From positions 77,998,106 through 78,062,105 of the forward strand of contig CM026387.1 of NCBI GenBank assembly GCA_014843695.1: 64,000 nucleotides of DNA. Reading direction: 5' to 3'. A program made the position numbers and the translations under genes. Shown piece by piece: positions 35,000-50,950 of the stretch (position 1 is the first letter of the stretch; every line of letters starts with the position of its first letter). The notes beneath the pieces are model-generated. The model ran no database searches, was not told the origin of the DNA, and saw nothing but the letters and a program-made list of their open reading frames with translations. Origin of the DNA: Archivesica marissinica. Taxonomy: Eukaryota > Mollusca > Bivalvia > Venerida > Vesicomyidae.

Positions 35000-37900
35000 T
35001 ACTAGACCGTGGATGTCATTATACCGAGTCGGTTGGTGGCTATGACGAGTTTGTGTATATTTAGACCTTAATAGACCATGGCTGTCATTATACCGAATCG
35101 GTGAGCGGCTATGCCGAGTCTGTGTATATTTAGATCGTACTAGACCGTGGATGTCATTATACCGAGCCGGTGGGCGGCTATGCCGAGTCTGTGTATATTT
35201 AGATCGTAATAGACCGTGGATGTCATTATACCGAGTCGGTGGTGGGTGGCTATGCCGAATTTGTGTATATTTAGATCGTAATAGACCGTGGATGTCATTA
35301 TACCGAATCGGTGGCGGCTCTGCCGAGTCTGTGTATATTTAGACCTACTAGAACGTGGATGTTATTATACCGAGTCGGTGGGCGGTTATACCGAGTCTGT
35401 GTATATCTAGACCGTACTAGACCGTGGATGTTATTATACCGAGACGGTGGGCGGTTTTACCGTGTCTGTGTATATTTAGACCTACTAGAACGTGGATGTC
35501 ATTATACCGAGTCGGTGGGCGGTTATACCTAGTCTGTGTATATCTAGACCGTACTAGACCGTGGATGTTATTATACCGAGACGGTGGGCGGTTATACCGA
35601 GTCTGTGTATATTTAGACCGTACTAGACCGTGGATGTCATTATACCGAGTCGGTGGGCGGTTATACCGTGTCTGTGTATATTTAGAACGTACTAGACGTG
35701 GATGTCATTATACCGATTCGGTGGACGGTTATACCGAGTCTGTGTATATTCAGACCGTACTAGACCGTGGATGTCATTATACCGAATCGGTGGCGGCTCT
35801 GCCGAATCTGTGTATATTTAGACCTACTAGAACGTGGATGTCATTATACCGAGTCGGTGGGCGGTTATACCGAGTCTGTGTATATCTAGACCGTACTAGA
35901 CCGTGGATGTTATTATACCGAGACGGTGGGCGGTTTTACCGTGTCTGTGTATATTTAGACCGTACTAGACCGTGGATGTCATCATACCGAGCCGGTGGGC
36001 GGTTATACCGAGTCTGAGTATATTTAGACCGTACTAGACCGTGGATATCATTATACCGAGTCGGTGGGCGGTTATACCGTGTCTGTGTATATTTAGACCG
36101 TACTAGAACGTGGATGTCATTATACCGAGTCGATGGATGGTTATACCGAGTCTGTGTATATTTAGACCGTACTAGACCGTGGATGTCATTATACCGAGAC
36201 GGTGGGCGGTTATACCGTGTATGTGTATATTTAGACCGTACTAGAACTTGGATGTCATTATACCGAGTCGGTGGACGGTTATACCGAGTCTGTGTATATT
36301 TAGATCGTAATAGACCGGGGATGTCATTATACAGAATCGTTGGCGGCTCTGCCGAGTCTGTGTATATTTAGACCTACTAGAACGTGGATGTCATTATACC
36401 GAGTCGGTGGGCGGTTATACCGAGTCTGTGTATATGTAGACCGTACTAGACCGTGGATGTCATTATACCGAGACGGTGGGCGGTTTTACCGTGTATGTGT
36501 ATATTTAGATCGTACTAGACCGTGGATGTCATTATACAGAGTCGGTGGCGGCTATGCCGAGTATGTGTATATTTAGACCTACTAGACCGTGGATGTCATT
36601 ATACCGAATCGGTGGCGGCTATGCCGAGTCTGTGTATATTTAGACCGTACTAGACCGTGGATGTCATTATACCGAGTCGGTGGACGGTTATACTGAGTAT
36701 GTGTATATTTAGACCTACTAGACCGTGGATGTCATTATACCGAATCGGTGGCGGCTCTGCCGAGTCTGTGTATATTTAGACCTACTAGAACGTGGATGTC
36801 ATTATACCGAGTCGGTGGGCGGTTATACCGAGTCTGTGTATATTTAGACCGTACTAGACCGTGGATGTCATTATACCGAGTCGGTGGGCGGTTATACCGT
36901 GTCTGAGTATATTTAGGCCGTACTAGACCGTGGATGTCATTATACCGAGTCGGTTGGTGGCTATGACGAGTTTGTGTATATTTAGACCTTAATAGACCAT
37001 GGCTGTCATTATACCGAATCGGTGAGCGGCTATGCCGAGTCTGTGTATATTTAGATCGTACTAGACCGTGGATGTCATTATACCGAGCCGGTGGGCGGCT
37101 ATGCCGAGTCTGTGTATATTTAGATCGTAATAGACCGTGGATGTCATTATACCGAGTCGGTGGTGGGTGGCTATGCCGAATTTGTGTATATTTAGATCGT
37201 AATAGACCGTGGGTGTCATTATACCGAGTCGGTGGACGGTTATACCGAGTATGTGTATATTTAGACCGTACTAGAACGTGGATGTCATTATACCGAGTCG
37301 ATGGACGGTTATACCGAGTATGTGTATATTTAGACCGTACTAGACGTGGATGTCATTATACCGAGTCGGTGGACGGTTATACCGAGTCTGTGTATATTTA
37401 GACCGTACTAGACCGTGGATGTCATTATACCGAATCGGTGGCGGCTCTGCCGAGTCTGTGTATATTTAGACCTACTAGATCGTGGATGTCATTATACCGA
37501 GTCGGTGGGCGGTTATACCGAGTCTGTGTATATGTAGACCGTACTAGACCGTGGATGTCATTATACCGAGACGGTGGGCGGTTTTACCGTGTATGTGTAT
37601 ATTTAGATCGTACTAGACCGTGGATGTCATTATACAGAGTCGGTGGCGGCTATGCCGAGTATGTGTATATTTAGACCTACTAGACCGTGGATGTCATTAT
37701 ACCGAATCGGTGGCGGCTATGCCGAGTCTGTGTATATTTAGACCGTACTAGACCGTGGATGTCATTATACCGAGTCGGTGGACGGTTATACTGAGTATGT
37801 GTATATTTAGACCTACTAGACCGTGGATGTCATTATACCGAATCGGTGGCGGCTCTGCCGAGTCTGTGTATATTTAGACCTACTAGAACGTGGATGTCAT

Positions 37901-39410
37901 TATACCGAGTCGGTGGGCGGTTATACCGAGTCTGTGTATATTTAGACCGTACTAGACCGTGGATGTCATTATACCGAGTCGGTGGGCGGTTATACCGTGT
38001 CTGAGTATATTTAGGCCGTACTAGACTGTGGATTGTCATTATACCGAGTCGGTTGGTGGCTATGACGAGTTTGTGTATATTTAGACCTTAATAGACCATG
38101 GCTGTCATTATACCGAATCGGTGAGCGGCTATGCCGAGTCTGTGTATATTTAGATCGTACTAGACCGTGGATGTCATTATACCGAGCCGGTGGGCGGCTA
38201 TGCCGAGTCTGTGTATATTTAGATCGTAATAGACCGTGGATGTCATTATACCGAGTCGTTGGTGGGTGGCTATGCCGAATTTGTGTATATTTAGATCGTA
38301 ATAGACCGTGGGTGTCATTATACCGAGTCGGTGGACGGTTATACCGAGTATGTGTATATTTAGACCGTACTAGAACGTGGATGTCATTATACCGAGTCGA
38401 TGGACGGTTATACTGAGTATGTGTATATTTAGACCGTACTAGACGTGGATGTCATTATACCGAGTCGGTGGACGGTTATACCGAGTCTGTGTATATTCAG
38501 ACCGTACTAGACCGTGGATGTCATTATACCGAATCGGTGGCGGCTCTGCCGAATCTGTGTATATTTAGACCTACTAGAACGTGGATGTCATTATACCGAG
38601 TCGGTGGGCGGTTATACCGAGTATGTGTATATCTAGACCGTACTAGACCGTGGATGTTATTATACCGAGACGGTGGGCGGTTTTGCCGTGTCTGTGTATA
38701 TTTAGACCGTACTAGACCGTTGATGTCATTATACCGAGCCGGTGGGCGGTTATACCGAGTCTGAGTATATTTAGACCGTACTAGACCGTGGATGTCATTA
38801 TACCGAGTCGGTGGGTGGCTTTGCCGAGTTTGTGTATATTTAGACCTTAATAGACCATGGATGTCATTATACCGAGTCGGTGAGCGGCTATGCCGAGTCT
38901 GTGTATATTTAGATCGTACTAGACCGTGGATGTCATTATACCGAGTCGGTGGACGGTTATACCTAGTATGTGTATATTTAGACCGTACTAGACCGTGGAT
39001 GTTATTATACCGAGTCGGTGGGTGGCTATGCCGAATGTGTGTATATTTTGATCGTAATAGACCGTGGATGTCATTATACCGAGTCGGTGGACGGTTATAC
39101 CGTGTCTGTGTATATTTAGACCGTACTAGACCGTGGATGTCATTATACCGAGTCGGTGAGCGGCTATGCCGAGTCTGTGTATATTTAGATCGTACTAGAC
39201 CGTGGATGTCATTATACCGAGTAGGTGGACGGTTATACCTAGTATGTTTATATTTAGATCGTACTAGACCGTGGATGTCATTATACCGAGTCGGTGGACG
39301 GTTATACCGAGTATGTGTATATTCAGACCGTACTAGAACGTGGATGTCATTATACCGAGTCGATGGACGGTTATACCGAGTATGTGTATATTTAGACCGT
39401 ACTAGAACGG
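35000..39410. repeat. 4.4-kb block repeated at +22,072 bp
   Basis: Variant order across this block recurs at 57112-61480 at the same displacement over nearly the full length (35041 to 57113, 36114 to 58186, 38171 to 60243, 38792 to 60864), apart from one-base changes. The block itself contains an internal repeat of about 1.1 kb (36340 and 37438). Confidence 0.88.
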
Positions 39411-39521
39411 TTATACCGAGTCTGTGTATATTTAGACCGTACTAGACCGTGGATGTCATTATACTGAGTCGGTGGGTGGCTATGCCGAGTTTGTGTATAT
39501 TTAGACCTTAATAGACCATGG

Positions 39522-42500
39522 ATGTCATTATACCGAGCCGGTGGGCGGCTATGCCGAGTCTGTGTATATTTAGATCGTAATAGACCGTGGATGTCATTAT
39601 ACCGAGTCGGTGGGTGGCTATGCCGAATGTGTGTATATTTAGATCGTAATAGACCGTGGATGTCATTATACCGAGTCGGTGGCGGTTATGCCGAGTATGT
39701 GTATATTTAGACCTACTAGACCGTGGATGTCATTATACCGAGTCGATGGACGGTTATACCGAGTCTGTGTATATTTAGACCGTACTAGACCGTGGATGTC
39801 ATTATACCGAGACGGTGGGCGGTTATACCGTGTATGTGTATATTTAGATCGTACTAGAACTTGGATGTCATTATACCGAGTCGGTGGACGGTTATACCGA
39901 GTCTGTGTATATTTAGATCGTAATAGACCGTGGATGTCATTATACCGAATCGGTGGCGGCTCTGCCGAGTCTGTGTATATTTAGACCTACTAGAACGTGG
40001 ATGTCATTATACCGAGTCGGTGGGCGGTTATACCGAGTCTGTGTATATGTAGACCGTACTAGACCGTGGATGTCATTATACCGAGACAGTGGGCGGTTTT
40101 ACCGTGTATGTGTATATTTAGATCATACTAGACCGTGGATGTCATTATACAGAGTCGGTGGCGGCTATGCCGAGTATGTGTATATTTAGACCTACTAGAC
40201 CGTGGATGTCATTATACCGAATCGGTGGCGGCTATGCCGAGTCTGTGTATATTTAGACCTACTAGACCGTGGATGTCATTATACCGAATCGGTGGCGGCT
40301 CTGCCGAGTCTGTGTATATTTAGACCTACTAGAACGTGGATGTCATTATATCGAGTCGGTGGGCGGTTATACCGAGTCTGTGTATATTTAGACCGTACTA
40401 GACCGTGGATGTCATTATACCGAGTCGGTGGGCGGTTATACCGTGTCTGAGTATATTTAGGCCGTACTAGACCGTGGATGTCATTATACCGAGTCGGTTG
40501 GTGGCTATGACGAGTTTGTGTATATTTAGACCTTAATAGACCATGGCTGTCATTATACCGAATCGGTGAGCGGCTATGCCGAGTCTGTGTATATTTAGAT
40601 CGTACTAGACCGTGGATGTCATTATACCGAGCCGGTGGGCGGCTATGCCGAGTCTGTGTATATTTAGATCGTAATAGACCGTGGATGTCATTATACCGAG
40701 TCGGTGGTGGGTGGCTATGCCGAATTTGTGTATATTTAGATCGTAATAGACCGTGGGTGTCATTATACCGAGTCGGTGGACGGTTATACCGAGTCTGTGT
40801 ATACATAGAACGTAATATACCGTGGATGTCATTATACCGAGCCGGTGGACGGTTATACCGAGTCTGTGTATATTTAGACCGTACTAGACCGTGGATGTCA
40901 TTATACCGAGTCGTTGGGCGGTTATACCGTGTCTGTGTATATTTAGACCGTACTAGACCGTGGATGTCATTATACCGAGTCGGCGGGTGGCTATGCCGAG
41001 TTTGTGTATATTTAGACCCTAATAGACCATGGATGTCATTATACCGAGTCGATGGCGGCTATGCAGAGTCTTTGTATATTTAGATCGTACTAGACCGTGG
41101 ATGTCATTATACCGAGTCGGTGGACGTTTATACCAAGTATGTGTATATTTAGACCGTACTAGACCGTGGATGTCATTATACCGAGTCGGTGGACGGTTAT
41201 ACCGAGTCTTTGTATACTTAGAACGTAATAGACCGTGGATGTCATTATACCGAAATGATGGTGGCTATACCGAGTCTGTGTATATTTAGATCGTACTAGA
41301 CCATGGATGTCATTATACCGAGTCGGTGGCGGCTATGCCGAGTATGTGTATATATAGACCTACTAGACCGTGGATGTCATTATACCGTGTCGGTGGACGG
41401 TTATACCGAGTCTGTGTATAGTTAGACCTACTAGACCGTGGATGTTATTATACCGAGTCGGTGGACGGTTATACCGAGTCTGTGTATATTTAGACTGTAC
41501 TAGACCGTGGAGGTCAATATACCGAGTCGATGGCGGCTATGCCGAGTCGGTGTATATTTAGACCTACTAGACCGTGGATGTCATTATACCGTGTCGGTGG
41601 ACGGCTATGCCGAGTCTGTGTATATATAGATCGTAATAGACCGTGGATGTCATTATACCGAGCCGGTGGGCGGCTATGCCGAGTCTGTGTATATGTAGAT
41701 CGTAATAGACCGTGGATGTCATTATACCGAGTCGATGGGTGGCTATGCAGAATTTGTGTATATTTAGATCGTAATAGAGCGTGGATGTCATTATACCGAG
41801 TCGGTGGACGGTTATACCGAGTATGTGTATATTTAGACCGTACTAGACGTGGATGTCATTATACCGAGTCGGTGGGCGCTTATACCGAGTCTGTGTATAT
41901 TTAGACCGTACTAGACCGTGGATGTCATTATACCGAGACGGTGGGCGGTTATACCGTGTCTGTGTATATTTAGACCGTACTAGACCGTGGATGTCATTAT
42001 ACCGAGCCGGTGGGCGGTTATACGGAGTCTGTGTATATATAGACCGTACTAGACCGTGGATGTCATTATACCGAGTCGGTGGGTGGCTATGCCGAATTTG
42101 TGTATATTTAGATCGTAATAGACCGTGGATGTCATTATACCGAGTCGGTGGACGGTTATATCGAGTATGTGTATATTTAGACCGTACTAGACGTGGATGT
42201 CATTATACCGAGTCGGTGGACGGTTATATCGAGTCTGTGTATATTTAGACCGTACTAGACCGTGGATGTCATTATACCGAATCGGTGGTGGCTCTGCCGA
42301 GTCTGTGTATATTTAGACCTACTAGAACGTGGATGTCATTATACCGAGTCGGTGGGCGGTTATACCGAGTCTGTGTATATTTAGACCGTACTAGACCGTG
42401 GATGTCATTATACCAAGTCGGTGGGCGGTTATACCGAGTCTGTGTATATTTAGACCGTACTAGACCATGGATGTCATTATACCGAGCCGGTGGGCGGTTA

Positions 42501-44300
42501 TACCGAGTCTGTGTATATTTAGACCATACTAGACCGTGGATGTCATTATACCGAGTCGGTGGGCGGTTACACCGTGTCTGTGTATATTCAGACCTTAATA
42601 GACCATGGATGTCATTATATCCGAGTCGGTGAGCGGCTATGCCGAGTCTGTGTATATTTAGATCGTACTAGACCGTGGATGTCATTATACCGAGTCGGTG
42701 GACGGTTATACCTAGTATGTGTATATTTAGACCGTACTAGACCGTGGATGTCATCATACCTAGTCGGTGGACGGTTATACCTAGTCTGTGTATACTTAGA
42801 ATGTAATAGACCGTGGATGTCATTATACTGAGTCGATGGCGGCTATACCGAGTCTGTGTATATTTGACCGTACTAGACCGTGGATGTCATTATACCGAGT
42901 CGGTGGGTGGCTATGCCGTGTCTGTGTATATTTAGACCGTACTAGACCGTGTATGTCATTATACCGAGTCGGTGGCGGCTATGCCGAGTATGTGTATATT
43001 TAGACCTACTTGACCGTGGATGTCATTATACCGAATCGGTGGCGGCTATGCCGAGTCTGTGTATATTTAGACCGTACTAGACCGTGGATGTCATTATACC
43101 GAGTCGGTGGACGGTTATACCGATTCTGTGTATATTTAGACCTACTTGACCGTGGATGTGATTATTCCGAGTCGGTGGACGGTTATACCGAGTCTGTGTA
43201 TATTTAGACCTACTAGAACGTGGATGTCATTATTCCGAGTCGGTGGGCGGTTATACCGAGTCTGTGTATATTTAGACTTACTAGACCGTGGATGTCATTA
43301 TACCGAGTCGGTGGACGGTTATACCGAGTATGTGTATATTTAGACCGTACTAGAACTTGGATGTCATTATACCGAGTCGGTGGACGGTTATACCGAGTCT
43401 GTGTATATTTAGATCGTAATAGACCGTGGATGTCATTATACCGAATCGGTGGCGGCTCTGCCGAGTCTGTGTATATTTAGACCTACTAGAACGTGGATGT
43501 CATTATACCGAGTCGGTGGGCGATTATACCGAGTCTGTGTATATGTAGACCGTACTAGACCGTGGATGTCATTATACCGAGACGGTGGGCGGTTTTACCG
43601 TGTATGTGTATATTTAGATCGTACTAGACCGTGGATGTCATTATACAGAGTCGGTGGCGGCTATGCCGAGTATGTGTATATTTAGACCTACTAGACCGTG
43701 GATGTCATTATACCGAATCGGTGGCGGCTCTGCCGAGTCTGTGTATATTTAGACCTACTAGAACGTGGATGTCATTATACCGAGTCGGTGGGCGGTTATA
43801 CCGAGTCTGTGTATATTTAGACCTACTAGACCGTGGATGTCATTATACCGAGTCGGTGGGCGGTTATACCGAGTCTGTGTATATTTAGGCCGTACTAGAC
43901 CGTGGATGTCATTATACCGAGTCGGTTGGTGGCTATGACGAGTTTGTGTATATTTAGACCTTAATAGACCATGGTTGTCATTATACCGAATCGGTGAGCG
44001 GCTATGCCGAGTCTGTGTATATTTAGATCGTACTAGACCGTGGATGTCATTATACCGAGCCGGTGGGCGGCTATGCCGAGTCTGTGTATATTTAGATCGT
44101 AATAGACCGTGGATGTCATTATACCGAGTCGGTGGTGGGTGGCTATGCCGAATTTGTGTATATTTAGATCGTAATAGACCGTGGGTGTCATTATACCGAG
44201 TCGGTGGACGGTTATACCGAGTATGTGTATATTTAGACCGTACTAGAACGTGGATGTCATTATACCGAGTCGGTGGACGGTTATACCGAGTATGTGTATA
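39522..44300. repeat. 4.8-kb block, first copy, repeated about 6.7 kb downstream
   Basis: The variant order matches 46233-50950. Displacement steps 6713, 6644, 6712 and 6644 bp along the block, which means gain or loss of three whole monomers (extra at 41101-41170 here, extra at about 48018-48085 there, extra at about 41565-41632 here). Part of it also matches array A at 12073-13009. Confidence 0.87.
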
Positions 44301-46232
44301 TTTAGACCGTACTAGACCGTGGATGTCATTATACCGAGTCGGTGGAGGTTATACCGAGTCTGTGTATATTTAGACCTACTAGACCGTGGATGTCATTATA
44401 CCGAGTCGGTGGCGGTTCTACCGAGTCTGTGTATATTTAGACCTACTAGAACGTGGATGTCATTATACCGAGTCGGTGGGCGGTTATACCGAGTCTGTGT
44501 ATATTTAGACCGTACTAGACCGTGGATGTCATTATACCGAGCCGGTGGGCGGTTATACCGAGTCTGTGTATATTTAGACCGTACTAGACCGTGGATGTCA
44601 TTATACCGAGTCGGTGGGCGGTTACACCGTGTCTGTGTATATTCAGACCTTAATAGACCATGGATGTCATTATACCGAGTCGGTGGCGGCTATGCCGAGT
44701 CTATGTATATTTAGATCGTACTAGACCGTGGATGTCATTATACCGAGTCGGTGGACGGTTATACCTAGTATGTGTATATTTAGACCGTACTAGACCGTGG
44801 ATGTCATCATACCTAGTCGGTGGACGGTTATACCTAGTCTGTGTATACTTAGAATGTAATAGACCGTGGATGTCATTATACTGAGTCGATGGCGGCTATA
44901 CCGAGTCTGTGTATATTTGACCGTACTAGACCGTGTATGTCATTATACCGAGTCGGTGGCGGCTATGCCGAGTATGTGTATATTTAGACCTACTTGACCG
45001 TGGATGTCATTATACCGAATCGGTGGCGGCTATGCCGAGTCTGTGTATATTTAGACCGTACTAGACCGTGGATGTCATTATACCGAGTCGGTGGACGGTT
45101 ATACCGATTCTGTGTATATTTAGACCTACTTGACCGTGGATGTGATTATTCCGAGTCGGTGGACGGTTATACCGAGTCTGTGTATATTTAGACCTACTAG
45201 AACGTGGATGTCATTATTCCGAGTCGGTGGGCAGTTTTACCGTGTCTGTGTATATTTAGACCGTACTAGACCGTGGATGTCATTATACCGAGCCGGTGGG
45301 CGGTTATACCGTGTCTGTGTATATTTAGACCGTACTAGACCATGGATGTCATTATACCGAGTCGATGGCGGCTATGACGAGTCTGTGTATATTTAGACTT
45401 ACTAGACCGTGGATGTCATTATACCGAGTCGGTGGACGGTTATACCGAGTATGTGTATATTTAGACCGTACTAGAACTTGGATGTCATTATACCGAGTCG
45501 GTGGACGGTTATACCGAGTCTGTGTATATTTAGATCGTAATAGACCGTGGATGTCATTATACCGAATCGGTGGCGGCTCTGCCGAGTCTGTGTATATTTA
45601 GACCTACTAGAACGTGGATGTCATTATACCGAGTCGGTGGGCGGTTATACCGAGTCTGTGTATATGTAGACCGTACTAGACCGTGGATGTCATTATACCG
45701 AGACGGTGGGCGGTTTTACCGTGTATGTGTATATTTAGATCGTACTAGACCGTGGATGTCATTATACAGAGTCGGTGGCGGCTATGCCGAGTATGTGTAT
45801 ATTTAGACCTACTAGACCGTGGATGTCATTATACCGAATCGGTGGCGGCTATGCCGAGTCTGTGTATATTTAGACCGTACTAGACCGTGGATGTCATTAT
45901 ACCGAGTCGGTGGACGGTTATACTGAGTATGTGTATATTTAGACCTACTAGACCGAGGATGTCATTATACCGAATCGGTGGCGGCTCTGCCGAGTCTGTG
46001 TATATTTAGACCTACTAGAACGTGGATGTCATTATATCGAGTCGGTGGGCGGTTATACCGAGTCTGTGTATATTTAGACCGTACTAGACCGTGGATGTCA
46101 TTATACCGAGTCGGTGGGCGGATATACTGTGTCTGAGTATATTTAGGCCGTACTAGACCGTGGATGTCATTATACCGAGTCGGTTGGTGGCTATGACGAA
46201 TTTGTGTATATTTAGACCTTAATAGACCGTGG

Positions 46233-49200
46233 ATGTCATTATACCGAGCCGGTGGGCGGCTATGCCGAGTCTGTGTATATTTAGATCGTAATAGACCGTG
46301 GATGTCATTATACCGAGTCGGTGGGTGGCTATGCCGAATGTGTGTATATTTAGATCGTAATAGACCGTGGATGGCATTATACCGAGTCGGTGGACGGTTA
46401 TACCGAGTATGTGTATATTTAGACCGTACTAGAACGTGGATGTCATTATACCGAGTCGATGGACGGTTATACCGAGTCTGTGTATATTTAGACCGTACTA
46501 GACCGTGGATGTCATTATACCGAGACGGTGGGCGGTTATACCGTGTATGTGTATATTTAGATCGTACTAGAACTTGGATGTCATTATACCGAGTCGGTGG
46601 ACGGTTATACCGAGTCTGTGTATATTTAGATCGTAATAGACCGTGGATGTCATTATACCGAATCGGTGGCGGCTCTGCCGAGTCTGTGTATATTTAGACC
46701 TACTAGAACGTGGATGTCATTATACCGAGTCGGTGGGCGGTTATACCGAGTCTGTGTATATGTAGACCGTACTAGACCGTGGATGTCATTATACCGAGAC
46801 AGTGGGCGGTTTTACCGTGTATGTGTATATTTAGATCATACTAGACCGTGGATGTCATTATACAGAGTCGGTGGCGGCTATGCCGAGTATGTGTATATTT
46901 AGACCTACTAGACCGTGGATGTCATTATACCGAATCGGTGGCGGCTATGCCGAGTCTGTGTATATTTAGACCTACTAGACCGTGGATGTCATTATACCGA
47001 ATCGGTGGCGGCTCTGCCGAGTCTGTGTATATTTAGACCTACTAGAACGTGGATGTCATTATATCGAGTCGGTGGGCGGTTATACCGAGTCTGTGTATAT
47101 TTAGACCGTACTAGACCGTGGATGTCATTATACCGAGTCGGTGGGCGGTTATACCGTGTCTGAGTATATTTAGGCCGTACTAGACCGTGGATGTCATTAT
47201 ACCGAGTCGGTTGGTGGCTATGACGAGTTTGTGTATATTTAGACCTTAATAGACCATGGCTGTCATTATACCGAATCGGTGAGCGGCTATGCCGAGTCTG
47301 TGTATATTTAGATCGTACTAGACCGTGGATGTCATTATACCGAGCCGGTGGGCGGCTATGCCGAGTCTGTGTATATTTAGATCGTAATAGACCGTGGATG
47401 TCATTATACCGAGTCGGTGGTGGGTGGCTATGCCGAATTTGTGTATATTTAGATCGTAATAGACCGTGGGTGTCATTATACCGAGTCGGTGGACGGTTAT
47501 ACCGAGTCTGTGTATACATAGAACGTAATATACCGTGGATGTCATTATACCGAGCCGGTGGACGGTTATACCGAGTCTGTGTATATTTAGACCGTACTAG
47601 ACCGTGGATGTCATTATACCGAGTCGTTGGGCGGTTATACCGTGTCTGTGTATATTTAGACCGTACTAGACCGTGGATGTCATTATACCGAGTCGGCGGG
47701 TGGCTATGCCGAGTTTGTGTATATTTAGACCCTAATAGACCATGGATGTCATTATACCGAGTCGATGGCGGCTATGCAGAGTCTTTGTATATTTAGATCG
47801 TACTAGACCGTGGATGTCATTATACCGAGTCGGTGGACGGTTATACCGAGTCTTTGTATACTTAGAACGTAATAGACCGTGGATGTCATTATACCGAGTC
47901 GATGGCGGCTATACCGAGTCTGTGTATATTTAGATCGTACTAGACCATGGATGTCATTATACCGAGTCGGTGGCGGCTATGCCGAGTATGTGTATATATA
48001 GACCTACTAGACCGTGGATGTCATTATACCGAATCGGTGGCGGCTATGCCGAGTCTGTGTATATTTAGACCGTACTAGACCGTGGATGTCATTATACCGT
48101 GTCGGTGGACGGTTATACCGAGTCTGTGTATAGTTAGACCTACTAGACCGTGGATGTTATTATACCGAGTCGGTGGACGGTTATACCGAGTCTGTGTATA
48201 TTTAGACTGTACTAGACCGTGGAGGTCAATATACCGAGTCGATGGCGGCTATGCCGAGTCTGTGTATATTTAGATCGTAATAGACCGTGGATGTCATTAT
48301 ACCGAGCCGGTGGGCGGCTATGCCGAGTCTGTGTATATGTAGATCGTAATAGACCGTGGATGTCATTATACCGAGCCGGTGGGTGGCTATGCAGAATTTG
48401 TGTATATTTAGATCGTAATAGACCGTGGATGTCATTATACCGAGTCGGTGGACGGTTATACCGAGTATGTGTATATTTAGACCGTACTAGACGTGGATGT
48501 CATTATACCGAGTCGGTGGGCGCTTATACCGAGTCTGTGTATATTTAGACCGTACTAGACCGTGGATGTCATTATACCGAGACGGTGGGCGGTTATACCG
48601 TGTCTGTGTATATTTAGACCGTACTAGACCGTGGATGTCATTATACCGAGCCGGTGGGCGGTTATACGGAGTCTGTGTATATATAGACCGTACTAGACCG
48701 TGGATGTCATTATACCGAGTCGGTGGGTGGCTATGCCGAATTTGTGTATATTTAGATCGTAATAGACCGTGGATGTCATTATACCGAGTCGGTGGACGGT
48801 TATATCGAGTATGTGTATATTTAGACCGTACTAGACGTGGATGTCATTATACCGAGTCGGTGGACGGTTATATCGAGTCTGTGTATATTTAGACCGTACT
48901 AGACCGTGGATGTCATTATACCGAATCGGTGGTGGCTCTGCCGAGTCTGTGTATATTTAGACCTACTAGAACGTGGATGTCATTATACCGAGTCGGTGGG
49001 CGGTTATACCGAGTCTGTGTATATTTAGACCGTACTAGACCGTGGATGTCATTATACCGAGTCGGTGGGCGGTTATACCGAGTCTGTGTATATTTAGACC
49101 GTACTAGACCGTGGATGTCATTATACCGAGCCGGTGGGCGGTTATACCGAGTCTGTGTATATTTAGACCATACTAGACCGTGGATGTCATTATACCGAGT

Positions 49201-50950
49201 CGGTGGGCGGTTACACCGTGTCTGTGTATATTCAGACCTTAATAGACCATGGATGTCATTATATCCGAGTCGGTGAGCGGCTATGCCGAGTCTGTGTATA
49301 TTTAGATCGTACTAGACCGTGGATGTCATTATACCGAGTCGGTGGACGGTTATACCTAGTATGTGTATATTTAGACCGTACTAGACCGTGGATGTCATCA
49401 TACCGAGTCGGTGGACGGTTATACCTAGTCTGTGTATACTTAGAATGTAATAGACCGTGGATGTCATTATACTGAGTCGATGGCGGCTATACCGAGTCTG
49501 TGTATATTTGACCGTACTAGACCGTGGATGTCATTATACCGAGTCGGTGGGTGGCTATGCCGTGTCTGTGTATATTTAGACCGTACTAGACCGTGGATGT
49601 CATTATACCGAGTCGGTGGCGGCTATGCCGAGTATGTGTATATTTAGACCTACTAGACCGTGGATGTCATTATACCGAATCGGTGGCGGCTATGCCGAGT
49701 CTGTGTATATTTAGACCGTACTAGACCGTGGATGTCATTATACCGAGTCGGTGGACGGTTATACCGATTCTGTGTATATTTAGACCTACTTGACCGTGGA
49801 TGTGATTATTCCGAGTCGGTGGACGGTTATACCGAGTCTGTGTATATTTAGACCTACTAGAACGTGGATGTCATTATTCCGAGTCGGTGGGCGGTTATAC
49901 CGAGTCTGTGTATATTTAGACTTACTAGACCGTGGATGTCATTATACCGAGTCGGTGGACGGTTATACCGAGTATGTGTATATTTAGACCGTACTAGAAC
50001 TTGGATGTCATTATACCGAGTCGGTGGACGGTTATACCGAGTCTGTGTATATTTAGATCGTAATAGACCGTGGATGTCATTATACCGAATCGGTGGCGGC
50101 TCTGCCGAGTCTGTGTATATTTAGACCTACTAGAACGTGGATGTCATTATACCGAGTCGGTGGGCGATTATACCGAGTCTGTGTATATGTAGACCGTACT
50201 AGACCGTGGATGTCATTATACCGAGACGGTGGGCGGTTTTACCGTGTATGTGTATATTTAGATCGTACTAGACCGTGGATGTCATTATACAGAGTCGGTG
50301 GCGGCTATGCCGAGTATGTGTATATTTAGACCTACTAGACCGTGGATGTCATTATACCGAATCGGTGGCGGCTATGCCGAGTCTGTGTATATTTAGACCG
50401 TACTAGACCGTGGATGTCATTATACCGAGTCGGTGGACGGTTATACCGAGTCTGTGTATATTTAGACCGTACTAGACCGTGGATGTCATTATACCGAGTC
50501 GGTGGGCGGTTATACCGAGTCTGTGTATATTTAGGCCGTACTAGACCGTGGATGTCATTATACCGAGTCGGTTGGTGGCTATGACGAGTTTGTGTATATT
50601 TAGACCTTAATAGACCGTGGATGTCATTATACCGAGTCGGTGAGCGGCTATGCCGAGTCTGTGTATATTTAGATCGTACTAGACCGTGGATGTCATTATA
50701 CCGAGCCGGTGGGCGGCTATGCCGAGTCTGTGTATATTTAGATCGTAATAGACCGTGGATGTCATTATACCGAGTCGGTGGTGGGTGGCTATGCCGAATT
50801 TGTGTATATTTAGATCGTAATAGACCGTGGGTGTCATTATACCGAGTCGGTGGACGGTTATACCGAGTATGTGTATATTTAGACCGTACTAGAACGTGGA
50901 TGTCATTATACCGAGTCGGTGGACGGTTATACCGAGTATGTGTATATTTA
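46233..50950. repeat. 4.8-kb block, second copy
   Basis: Counterpart of 39522-44300. It lacks two monomers present in the first copy and has one of its own. Rare markers (TATACATAGAACG at 47514, TATAGTTAGACC near 48129, GGAGGTCAATAT near 48221) are in the same order. Confidence 0.87.

Noticed and set aside
40279..40832. Minus-strand open frames (up to 175 codons) in the satellite
   Set aside because: Antisense shadow of the same repeat; the same frames appear wherever 69-bp monomers stay in register.
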